Shown here in pieces: positions 7,131-15,053 of a DNA stretch of 24,318 nucleotides; the first letter of the stretch is position 1, and each line of letters starts with the position of its first letter. The DNA is from SZUA-448 sp045593785 (lineage in GTDB: Bacteria > Bacillota > Clostridia > Lachnospirales > Lachnospiraceae). The position numbers were made by a program, and so were the translations under genes. The DNA lies in contig JAZNXH010000165.1 in assembly GCA_045593785.1 (NCBI GenBank), positions 1 to 24,318 of the forward strand. The letters are read 5' to 3'. The notes under the pieces are model-generated. The model was not told the DNA's origin and searched no databases. It saw only the letters and a program-made list of their open reading frames with translations.

Positions 7131-7648
7131 TTTTCCTCCATAGCCTTCTGCGCCAGCTCAAGCATTCGTTCTGTCTGCCCGGACAAATACCAGTACCCGA
7201 ACAACGCTTCGTATCCGGTTGCAATCCGGTAATCGCCGATGGTTGCATTTTTTGCACTGGTATAGGACTTGGCATTACGTCCGCGCTTGAACACCGCCAT
7301 CTCTTCCTCGCTCAGCAGTTCCTTGATTCGGAAGAATGCATCCTTCTGTGCTTCTGCCTTCACAAGCTTACTTGCGCGCTTATGAAGCGTATTCACCGGC
7401 GCATTGCCCTTCTCCACCAAAACGGTTCTGACAATTACCTCGTAGATAGCATCCCCGATATATGCAAGAGTAAGGGGCGAATACTGCTTCGCATCCTGTG
7501 CCTGTATCGAAAACGTTTTACATACTTTATGGTATAACGGTTCTTCAATCAATGCTGCCTTCTCCCGTATACCATCCGCTCTCACTTCAGCTTCCTGCTT
7601 CTCGGATTCTCCCGTCGGCTCAAACTCAATATTTACACCAATTCCCAT
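7127..7648 (-). CDS. mrnC: Mini-ribonuclease 3
   Basis: MrnC is an RNase III-like catalytic domain without the RNA-binding domain; in Bacillus it matures 23S rRNA. The catalytic pattern is present: LAYIGDAIYE (61-70, Asp 66), KRGRNAK (121-127) and the motif ATGYEALFGYWYL (143-155). At 173 residues it is longer than usual members because of an N-terminal extension of about 50 residues, charged and probably disordered, before YSPLTLAYIGD. The ATG is preceded by AAGG and lies within the last 16 bases of cysS; there is no other in-frame ATG before residue 117, but a GTG or TTG start further in is possible. It overlaps rlmB by four bases. Confidence 0.93.
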   Translation of the reverse strand: MGIGVNIEFEPTGESEKQEAEVRADGIREKAALIEEPLYHKVCKTFSIQAQDAKQYSPLTLAYIGDAIYEVIVRTVLVEKGNAPVNTLHKRASKLVKAEAQKDAFFRIKELLSEEEMAVFKRGRNAKSYTSAKNATIGDYRIATGYEALFGYWYLSGQTERMLELAQKAMEEK

Positions 7649-9063
7649 ACTACGCCTTCTCTCGTATCCTTGATCGCAACGCCTTTGGAGAGCAGTTCCT
7701 CACGGATTGCATCCGCTTTTGCAAAATCCTTTGCCTTCTTTGCTTCCTTACGCTCTTCAATCTTTGCAAGGATGTATGCGGTCAACTCAGCGTCCGCACC
7801 ACTCGTACCGGCAGACTCCTTCTCCTCTCCTGCACCTGCAAGAAGATTTAAGCCCAGAACATAATCCATCTCTTCCACTAACGCGAGCTTCGTTGCTCCG
7901 TTCATCTCGTCTTTCAACAGGTCATATACTACCGTCAATGCACTGGAAGTATTGATGTCATTTGCCAGCGCCTCTAAGAACTTGCCGCGATACAGTTCCT
8001 TCTTTGCTGTATCAATCTCTCCGTCCTTCTTAAGTCCTGCGATACGCTTCACCAGCTTCTGATATGCAGAAGCCACCTGATCCAGTACCTCGAAGGAGAA
8101 CTCGAGTGGTTTGCGATAATGGGACTGAAGACAGAACATACGGTATACCAGCGGATTATAACCCTTCTGTTCCAACAAAGATACGGTAAGGAAGTCTCCC
8201 TTCGATTTACTCATCTTACCGGAACGGTCATTCAGATGATGTACGTGGAACCAATAGTTACACCACTTATGTCCGAGATACGCTTCACTCTGTGCAATCT
8301 CGTTCGTATGATGCGGGAAGATATTGTCTACGCCACCGCAATGGATATCCATATCCTCACCCAGATGCTTGATAGAGATACCGGAACACTCAATGTGCCA
8401 TCCCGGATAACCTACGCCCCACGGACTGTCCCACTTAAGCTCCTGTGCATCGAACTTCGACTTGGTAAACCACAGCACGAAGTCACTCTTGTTCTTCTTA
8501 TTATCGTCCTGCTCTACGTCATCACGTACACCGACTAAGAGCTCGTTCTCGTTCTGTCCGGAGAACACATAATACTCCTTAAGCTTTGAAGTATCAAAGT
8601 AGATGTTCCCCCCTGCCTCATAAGCAAATCCCTTCTCAAGCAGTACCTGTACCATATGGATAAACTCAGCGATACAGTTGGTTGCCGGTTCTACTACATC
8701 CGGGGTCTTGATGTTGAGTTTTGCACAATCCGAGAAAAATGCATCCGTATAGAACTTTGCAATCTCCATAACTGTCTTGTTCTCACGCTTTGCACCCTTT
8801 AACATCTTATCTTCACCGGTGTCAGCATCACTTGACAGATGACCCACGTCCGTAATATTCATAACACGCTTTACATCATAACCCGCAAAACGTAAGGACT
8901 TCTCCAGTACATCTTCCATCAGATAGCTTCGTAAGTTACCGATGTGTGCAAAATGATATACGGTCGGGCCGCAGGTATACATCTTTACCTTGCCGTCTGT
9001 ATTCGGCACAAACGGTTCTACCTTTCTGGTTAAGGTATTAAACAACTGAAATTTGTTTTCCAT
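7633..9063 (-). CDS. cysS: cysteinyl-tRNA synthetase
   Basis: This 476-residue class I synthetase charges tRNA-Cys. It has the HIGH-type motif FAHIGNLR (about 38-45), the KMSKS motif (about 283-287) and the zinc site made by the Cys of YTCGPTVY (31), the Cys of HIECSG (226) and the HHTNE stretch (about 251-255). The C-terminal helical domain contains a short acidic/Ser insertion before the anticodon-binding end. The reading frame is open to an ATG at 9099, but no ribosome binding site precedes it. The ATG at 9063 gives the usual family N-terminus (MENKFQLFNTLTRK) and has AAAGG about 12 bases upstream, so it is preferred. It lies 54 bases after cysE. Confidence 0.95.
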   Translation of the reverse strand: MENKFQLFNTLTRKVEPFVPNTDGKVKMYTCGPTVYHFAHIGNLRSYLMEDVLEKSLRFAGYDVKRVMNITDVGHLSSDADTGEDKMLKGAKRENKTVMEIAKFYTDAFFSDCAKLNIKTPDVVEPATNCIAEFIHMVQVLLEKGFAYEAGGNIYFDTSKLKEYYVFSGQNENELLVGVRDDVEQDDNKKNKSDFVLWFTKSKFDAQELKWDSPWGVGYPGWHIECSGISIKHLGEDMDIHCGGVDNIFPHHTNEIAQSEAYLGHKWCNYWFHVHHLNDRSGKMSKSKGDFLTVSLLEQKGYNPLVYRMFCLQSHYRKPLEFSFEVLDQVASAYQKLVKRIAGLKKDGEIDTAKKELYRGKFLEALANDINTSSALTVVYDLLKDEMNGATKLALVEEMDYVLGLNLLAGAGEEKESAGTSGADAELTAYILAKIEERKEAKKAKDFAKADAIREELLSKGVAIKDTREGVVWELV

Positions 9064-9117
9064 AATTCTTACACGCCTTTCTATTCCCTGTACCTTCAAT
9101 TACCGGCACATAATTTC

Positions 9118-9777
9118 TCAGTTTTTCTGACTCAGTTTTGCTTCCAGTTCTTCCAAACGCTCGTTTAACTTACTGTTCTCCTGCTTCAGACGGTCAATCT
9201 CATTCATAACCGGGTCAGGCAGATGTACATGGTCAAGATCCGCCCGCGGTACACGCACATTGTCGCGTTTTACCACACGCCCCGGAACGCCAACAACCGT
9301 TGAGTTCGGCGGCACTTCCTTAAGTACCACAGAACCTGCACCAATCTTGGAATTCTCACCAACGGTAAACGAGCCCAGCACTTTCGCGCCCGCACTGATC
9401 ATAACATTATCACCAATGGTAGGGTGACGTTTCCCATGTTCCTTACCGGTACCGCCAAGCGTCACACCCTGATAGAGTGTAACATTGTCACCGATAATCG
9501 TAGTCTCACCAATGATAACGCCGCTACCGTGATCGATAAAGAAGCCCTTTCCGATCTGCGCGCCGGGGTGAATCTCAATACCGGTCTTTCTTGCTGTGCG
9601 CTGCGAATACCAACGCGCGAGAAAATACCACTTGTGCCGGTACATCCAATGTGCAATCCGGTGACGCAGTACTGCCTTAAAACTCGGGTATAAGAAAACT
9701 TCTACCGGCGACTTAATCGCAGCGTCCCGATCCATGATGATTTCAATTTCTTCTTTAATATAACGATATAATCCCAT
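9118..9777 (-). CDS. cysE: serine O-acetyltransferase
   Basis: CysE acetylates L-serine with acetyl-CoA, the first step of cysteine synthesis. The 219-residue protein has the helical N-terminal domain and then a left-handed beta-helix of hexapeptide repeats, including IHPGAQIGKG, FIDHGSGVIIGE, TLYQGVTLGGTGK and RHPTIGDNVMISAGAKVLG, which carry the family's active-site His and Asp. The last 30 residues form a probable short coiled coil (EIDRLKQENSKLNERLEELE). AGGA lies five bases before the ATG. The gene follows the TagF-GT4 gene by 32 bases, with no room for a T-box leader; a TTGACA at 9820-9815 overlapping the upstream stop codon could be a -35 box, but no good -10 follows. The pairing with cysS is the usual Firmicute arrangement. 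Confidence 0.95.
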   Translation of the reverse strand: MGLYRYIKEEIEIIMDRDAAIKSPVEVFLYPSFKAVLRHRIAHWMYRHKWYFLARWYSQRTARKTGIEIHPGAQIGKGFFIDHGSGVIIGETTIIGDNVTLYQGVTLGGTGKEHGKRHPTIGDNVMISAGAKVLGSFTVGENSKIGAGSVVLKEVPPNSTVVGVPGRVVKRDNVRVPRADLDHVHLPDPVMNEIDRLKQENSKLNERLEELEAKLSQKN

Positions 9778-9809
9778 CTCTGTCCTATTCTAACTACATT
9801 TTGCAATTC

Positions 9810-12206
9810 CTAATTGTCAAACAGACGATTAAATTTGTCTACACTTACTTTGTTGTAGTTTTCAAAGTCAATACCAAGAGCCTGAACCTTTCCTTCCTTA
9901 TATGCACACATACCCCGGTACAAACCTTCCGCACTGTTTTCAACCACATATCCACCATGCTCTTTCATAAAATCTCCTGAACCAACCACATCTGTGGCAA
10001 TCGACGGAATTCCCAGACTTTCTGCTTCCAGCAACACCAGTCCGAGTGCCTCATACTCCGAAGAAAGAACAAAGAGTTTACAGTGTTTCATAATTGCGAA
10101 CGGGTTGGAAATCATTCGGATCATAACCACAGCATCTGCACAGGCAAGATTCTTTGCATATTCTTCCGTTTCTTTATACATCACTCCGTTTCCGCCAATG
10201 ATAATCAGGGCAGTCTTCGGATGCTCTTTGTAATAACGTTCGAATGCCTGCAACAGCTTCTTATGACCTTTTTCCGGTGAAAAACGCCCGATGTTGATGA
10301 ACTTCTCAACCGATTCATCCGCAAGCAGTTCTCTTAATCTTTCTTCCGGAACGTTCAACAGGGTCTGTTCCTCTATCTCAAAATCAAGTTCTGCCTTCTC
10401 TTTCACACCGGCATCATCGTGTGTGTTGTCTATCACAATCATGCGTTTTTCATCTGACCACGGTAAGATAGCTTTCCGTACACTCTCACTGACCGGTACC
10501 ACAATATCATATTCGTGATATGCATGACGCAACGTCGGTATGTGATGATTATTTCTGGTCGCCACCTCCTTCGGCATATCATTGTGAACAAAGATTGCCG
10601 TCTTACAAGGTGCCGTCAAAAGCATCATCGTAATTTCTCTGGAATAGCCGGTATAATGAATTACTCCGTCAAAGTTAACTCCTGCAAAATGCTTTTGGAA
10701 TTCTCTTTCATATAATCGGTGTACGTAACGGTATACCCACGGCCAATCAACATTCACTCCATAGTAGAACTTAAATGCAATCAGCTCCATCAGTGTCAGG
10801 TCCGTTACCGTACCATTGATCGGAAAATACTTCACATATTCCGGAATCCGTTTAATACGTAACGGTGTACGCTTAAAACTGTTCTGGTAAAAAGTGAAAT
10901 AATAACTGTTCTTCTCCGTGTCTGCTTCTTTGATTACATTCAGAAGCGAAGTCGTAAGCCCGTTGTGATCCATACCGGACGAGAACACAAGAATCTTTTT
11001 CTTTGTCTCACGGTTCTTCCACTTCTCCACTCTGCAAACATCTTCACCTAAGAATACCTGTTTTGCCAGACGTACCGCTGCCTCGCGATTGTCATAGTTG
11101 CAGTAGGTTCTGCGAAACTCCGTATCGTCATATTCTTTCGGTCTTCCAAGTTCCGCCGCAAGTTCCTCCCCGCTATATACCTTGGGGAATGGCAAATCTT
11201 CCAATGACGTATATAATCCGCGTTCTCCGATATAGGTGTCATAATCATACGGATACAGGATAATCTTACGACCGGTATTGGCAAAATCAAAAAATACGCT
11301 GGAATAATCTGTTACCAACACATCCGCAGCATTCAACAGCTCATAGGTCTCGCAATCGGTCGGAAATGCTTTGATGTGCTTATACTGCTCAAATGGTATG
11401 GAATTTTCCGTATATACATGGAACTTTGCATACAGTACCTGATCATCCGTCAATGTCCGATCCAGAATATCAAACAGACTTTCTGCAGCTTCTCCCGCAG
11501 TCGTAGAGGTATAATCTGTCACCTTGCCGCGCCATGTCGGCATATAGACAATCATCTGCTTCTGTCCTACGCCAAGTTCTGCTCTCTTTTGTTCCCTTTT
11601 CTCATCATCGAAGAAAATACTGTTTCTCGGATATCCCTCGTAAATAACCGAGCCTTCATATAATTCATCTAACATATATGCGGAAAACATCAGCTTCTGC
11701 ATATACTCATTTGGATAAAGAAGATAGTCCGCACTGAAAAAGTTCTTCTGGACATTGCCGATTGCATATGCACCTGCATCTTCGTCTCTTCCCATCATCT
11801 TCAATGGGGTTCCGTGCCAGGTATTCAGATAAACCTGATCTTTTCGCTTAATGAACTTTTCCGGAAACGAAGTATCCTCAACCAGATACTTTGCCGTCGC
11901 CAGCAAACGGTAATACTTCATACTTCCGTAACGTACCATACGGAATCGCACAACGCCGTGCTTTTCGGTCAACTTACGGATACGTGCCATCTGCTCTTTC
12001 CGTACACTGAGAAAAACTTCAAACTGTTCAAATCCATCTCCGCCAACTGCTTCCAAGAGGCGAAATATATTTCCGGCAAGATCTCTTGCATTTTTCGATT
12101 CAAAAAGTATCGTATTCTCCTTCAATTTGTCATGATAAACCGCTCGGACATATCGACCGGTCTTCCAACCATTCCATGCAGATTGAATCATCTTAACCAA
12201 CTTCAA
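9810..12206 (-). CDS. two-domain polymer synthase: TagF-like glycerophosphotransferase + GT4 glycosyltransferase
   Basis: Residues about 30-390 form a CDP-glycerol glycerophosphotransferase (TagF/TarB-like) domain: LNTWHGTPLK (127-136), MPTWRGK (222-228), KFHVY (261-265, where related proteins have KxHP) and VTDYSSVFFDF (298-308). Residues about 400-798 form a GT4 glycosyltransferase: VFSSGMDHNGLTTSLL near its start, GRFSPEKGHKKLL (640-652) and the E-x7-E motif of EALGLVLLE (719-727). The protein should add glycerol phosphate and a sugar to a wall or membrane polymer at the cytoplasmic face. The frame is open to a GTG at 12221, but GGGAGG lies inside those first codons and 7 bases before a TTG at 12206, so TTG is the likely start. 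The promoter is at 12241-12269; cysE follows. Polymer and sugar cannot be told from the sequence. Confidence 0.82.
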   Translation of the reverse strand: MKLVKMIQSAWNGWKTGRYVRAVYHDKLKENTILFESKNARDLAGNIFRLLEAVGGDGFEQFEVFLSVRKEQMARIRKLTEKHGVVRFRMVRYGSMKYYRLLATAKYLVEDTSFPEKFIKRKDQVYLNTWHGTPLKMMGRDEDAGAYAIGNVQKNFFSADYLLYPNEYMQKLMFSAYMLDELYEGSVIYEGYPRNSIFFDDEKREQKRAELGVGQKQMIVYMPTWRGKVTDYTSTTAGEAAESLFDILDRTLTDDQVLYAKFHVYTENSIPFEQYKHIKAFPTDCETYELLNAADVLVTDYSSVFFDFANTGRKIILYPYDYDTYIGERGLYTSLEDLPFPKVYSGEELAAELGRPKEYDDTEFRRTYCNYDNREAAVRLAKQVFLGEDVCRVEKWKNRETKKKILVFSSGMDHNGLTTSLLNVIKEADTEKNSYYFTFYQNSFKRTPLRIKRIPEYVKYFPINGTVTDLTLMELIAFKFYYGVNVDWPWVYRYVHRLYEREFQKHFAGVNFDGVIHYTGYSREITMMLLTAPCKTAIFVHNDMPKEVATRNNHHIPTLRHAYHEYDIVVPVSESVRKAILPWSDEKRMIVIDNTHDDAGVKEKAELDFEIEEQTLLNVPEERLRELLADESVEKFINIGRFSPEKGHKKLLQAFERYYKEHPKTALIIIGGNGVMYKETEEYAKNLACADAVVMIRMISNPFAIMKHCKLFVLSSEYEALGLVLLEAESLGIPSIATDVVGSGDFMKEHGGYVVENSAEGLYRGMCAYKEGKVQALGIDFENYNKVSVDKFNRLFDN

Positions 12207-12240
12207 GGCAAGACCTCCCACAAATACATAAACTCATATT

Positions 12241-12269
12241 AGTTTAGCATATCACATCCGTATCTACAA
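12241..12269 (-). promoter_or_regulatory. promoter of the TagF-GT4/cysE/cysS operon
   Basis: On the minus strand TTGTAG (12269-12264), a 17-base spacer ending in TGC and TAAACT (12246-12241) resemble a sigma-A promoter. It lies 35 bases before the inferred TTG start and, as far as I can see, is the main promoter for the genes down to rlmB. No clear promoter for the divergent plus-strand gene was found in the same 130-base gap. Confidence 0.55.
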
Positions 12270-12353
12270 GTAGTTTTTGAATCGCGCAATCATGCATATT
12301 CCCGAATAAATTGAACACAATATCCGTAATCATATCAACCGGCAAGGAGTATT

Positions 12354-15053
12354 ATGGAACCGACAGTCAGCATCATCATCCCCATCTATAACGCAGAAAA
12401 AACATTGGAACAGTGTCTTGTCAGTTGTCTGCGCCAAAGCCTTGCTTCCTACGAAATTCTTCTGGTGGATGACGGATCAGCAGACCGGAGTCTTTCGATT
12501 GCAAACACTTACGCTTCACGTTTCCCTGACCGAATTCGTGTGTTCTCTCAAACCAACTGTGGTCCCTCCTGTGCGCGTAATCTGGGGCTTTCCCACGCAA
12601 AGGGTAAATTCATCGGCTTTCTTGACGCCGACGACCGCGCAGACCGCGATATGTTTCTGCGTCTGGTACTTGCCGCTGAAGCCCAGAATGCGGATCTGGT
12701 TGTCTGCGGCCGCTATGACATCGTACAGGACACACACTCCACCCAGTCTTTCAAGCGGGTTCCGCATAGTCATTATCACTGCAGTTCAATATATGAAACA
12801 CCGGAACTGCTCTGTGACACAACACAGTTTGTCTGGGACAAACTATTTCTTCGCGCACTCATCGAAACACATCAGCTTCGCTTTGATGAACGCTTCCGTT
12901 ATACCGAGGATGTCCTTTTTCTTTGTACTTATAAGAGTTTCTGCAAACGCATCTATATTATCCCGGATACGCTATACTATCACTACATGGACGAACGTAA
13001 TCCTGCTACCAAATACGGCTCCTCCCTGCTTGATGTTCCGAAAGTTCTTCAGGAAATCTATCAGCTTTACTATAGCAAGCTGTCGTTTCCTTATCCGGAT
13101 GTGTTGTTTGACCTCGCTGCCAAACGATTTTTGTTCCGCTTAAAGCGTTTTCCTTACATGGGTTCCAAGCTTCTCCAATGGAAATTCTGTCGCAAGATGT
13201 ACCGCGTCATGAAACAGTATTTCCCTGATTGGCGAAAACGAATCGTCACCTACCACCGCGCCGGCTTCCCATCCGGTTTTTTCTGCATTCATCGCGGAAG
13301 CCTTTTTCTCATGAGTCTTTACATTTTTTTACCGAACCGGATAAAACAATTCTTTCTCCGTCTGTCCACGGGATTTCCTGCCGCCATACGACACTTACGC
13401 AGACGTTTTACCGGATGGAAGAAATACTTCAGTCAATATACTTCTTTACTGCTCAACGCTTACTATCGTTTTTTTCTCGACCACAAAAAATCCGACACCA
13501 ACCTCGTCCTGATACAGGCAAAAGGCGGACGCGTTCCCGGCGGCAACATGTTTTTTCTGCTGCTTGAGACACTCCGCCACAACAAAAAAGTCGTTCTTCC
13601 TCTGCGTAAAGAAGAACAGCCACATTGGAAACAATACTGTACAACCTATAACATCCCTACTTCCTTGATTCTTACCGTGAAGCCGGAAAGTTACCGCTAT
13701 TACCGTCTGCTCGCAAGCTGTGCTTATCTTTTGAACGACAGTACCTTCCCGCAACGTTTTCAAAAGAAATCAGACCAACTCTATCTCAATACCTGGCATG
13801 GAGTCCCTCTGAAACATATGGGTTGTGATGTTCCCCAGCGAGCCTATGCCATCGGTGACGTACAGCGGAACTTCCTTCACGCGGATTATCTTCTCTTTCC
13901 AAATCCGTTTATGCAACAGACGATGATGCGTTCTTATATGTTGGATCAACTGTATTCCGGCACAATTCTGCAGGAATCCTATCCGCGGGTTACCATCCTG
14001 AATGACGAAAACCGGCGCAGCCTGCTTCGGAAGCATCTTGACATTGCAGACAAAAAAGTTTGTTGCTATCTTCCTACTTGGCGAGGTCTCATGACCAAAA
14101 AGCAAAATGCCCGCCAGCACAACGACTGTATGCGCTATCTGTCACAGCTTGACAATATGTTGGATGCTGACACGCTCTTATATGTAAAACTGCACCCCTA
14201 TGCAGAAAAGGGCTTTCAGCTTGGTGCGTTCCAACACATCCGCCCCTTTCCGCCGCAATACGAAACTTATGATTTTCTTACCTCCTGCGATATGCTGATT
14301 ACGGATTATTCCAGTGTTTTATTTGATTTTGCAGTCACCGGGCGGAAAATCATCCTGTTTGCTTACGATTATGCCGAATATAAAGCAAGCCGCGGACTCT
14401 ATCTGGATCCTGCAACATTTCCGTTCCCGCTGGTACAGACTGCAGAAGAACTCGCAGAAGAAATCCGTCTCCCCAAGACTTATGACGATACTGATTTTAG
14501 AAATGTCTATTGCCCGTATTCCACTGCAGGCAGTGTAGAGAATCTTTGCCGTTTTCTCTATCACAACGAAGCGGTATGCCGCACGATAACCCCTTCTGTT
14601 GTCCCGCCGCATCTTTACTACGCAGCACTTTTGACACCCGGGTCAAAACAATTCTATCTGGAATATCTGTTGCAACAGGAACAGAAAGCCAATCAGCATT
14701 ACCTTAGCTGTATCCGCGGCAGTGAACTAAAAGAACATCCCGAACGAATCAGGAAACTTCTGACGATGTCTCCTTTCTTCTCGATGGATACACGGATGTT
14801 TTTTACACCGGTCGAAGCACTCTTCTACCTTCTTGTTGTCAAAAAGGGCTGTTCCTCCGGTTTTATAGTCTTTGTATCGAAGCATTACCTGAACCGTTTG
14901 TTTCTGCGGGAATACCACAGAAAGTTTGCTCATACGGTTTTCCGCGGAATTGTCTTCTGCTGTGAAAATGACAACCGTCATCTTCATATGTTTGCAGCCG
15001 TACAATGCCCTCTTTCTATCGTAAACTTCTCGGAAAGGACAACAAAATCATGA
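12354..15053 (+). CDS. GT2 glycosyltransferase + TagF-like glycerophosphotransferase fusion
   Basis: The 899-residue protein begins with a GT2 (GT-A fold) domain: VSIIIPIYNAEKTL (5-18), LLVDDGSADRS (36-46), FLDADD (89-94, the metal-binding DxD) and TEDVLF (184-189). A basic linker of about 150 residues (230-380) follows. Residues about 380-740 are a TagF-like domain with LNTWHGVPLK (478-487), LPTWRG (573-578), KLHPY (612-616) and ITDYSSVLFDF (649-659). This domain is clearly paralogous to that of the divergent protein. Residues 750-899 resemble the first half of that neighbour's GT4 module and then stop. AAGGAG lies 4 bases before the ATG. The stop codon overlaps the next start (ATGA). It probably extends and modifies a phosphoglycerol-containing surface glycan. 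Confidence 0.82.
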   Translation: MEPTVSIIIPIYNAEKTLEQCLVSCLRQSLASYEILLVDDGSADRSLSIANTYASRFPDRIRVFSQTNCGPSCARNLGLSHAKGKFIGFLDADDRADRDMFLRLVLAAEAQNADLVVCGRYDIVQDTHSTQSFKRVPHSHYHCSSIYETPELLCDTTQFVWDKLFLRALIETHQLRFDERFRYTEDVLFLCTYKSFCKRIYIIPDTLYYHYMDERNPATKYGSSLLDVPKVLQEIYQLYYSKLSFPYPDVLFDLAAKRFLFRLKRFPYMGSKLLQWKFCRKMYRVMKQYFPDWRKRIVTYHRAGFPSGFFCIHRGSLFLMSLYIFLPNRIKQFFLRLSTGFPAAIRHLRRRFTGWKKYFSQYTSLLLNAYYRFFLDHKKSDTNLVLIQAKGGRVPGGNMFFLLLETLRHNKKVVLPLRKEEQPHWKQYCTTYNIPTSLILTVKPESYRYYRLLASCAYLLNDSTFPQRFQKKSDQLYLNTWHGVPLKHMGCDVPQRAYAIGDVQRNFLHADYLLFPNPFMQQTMMRSYMLDQLYSGTILQESYPRVTILNDENRRSLLRKHLDIADKKVCCYLPTWRGLMTKKQNARQHNDCMRYLSQLDNMLDADTLLYVKLHPYAEKGFQLGAFQHIRPFPPQYETYDFLTSCDMLITDYSSVLFDFAVTGRKIILFAYDYAEYKASRGLYLDPATFPFPLVQTAEELAEEIRLPKTYDDTDFRNVYCPYSTAGSVENLCRFLYHNEAVCRTITPSVVPPHLYYAALLTPGSKQFYLEYLLQQEQKANQHYLSCIRGSELKEHPERIRKLLTMSPFFSMDTRMFFTPVEALFYLLVVKKGCSSGFIVFVSKHYLNRLFLREYHRKFAHTVFRGIVFCCENDNRHLHMFAAVQCPLSIVNFSERTTKS

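Noticed and set aside
9064..9117. T-box leader before cysS or cysE
   Set aside because: The gaps are 54 and 32 bases, far too short for the specifier and antiterminator structures.
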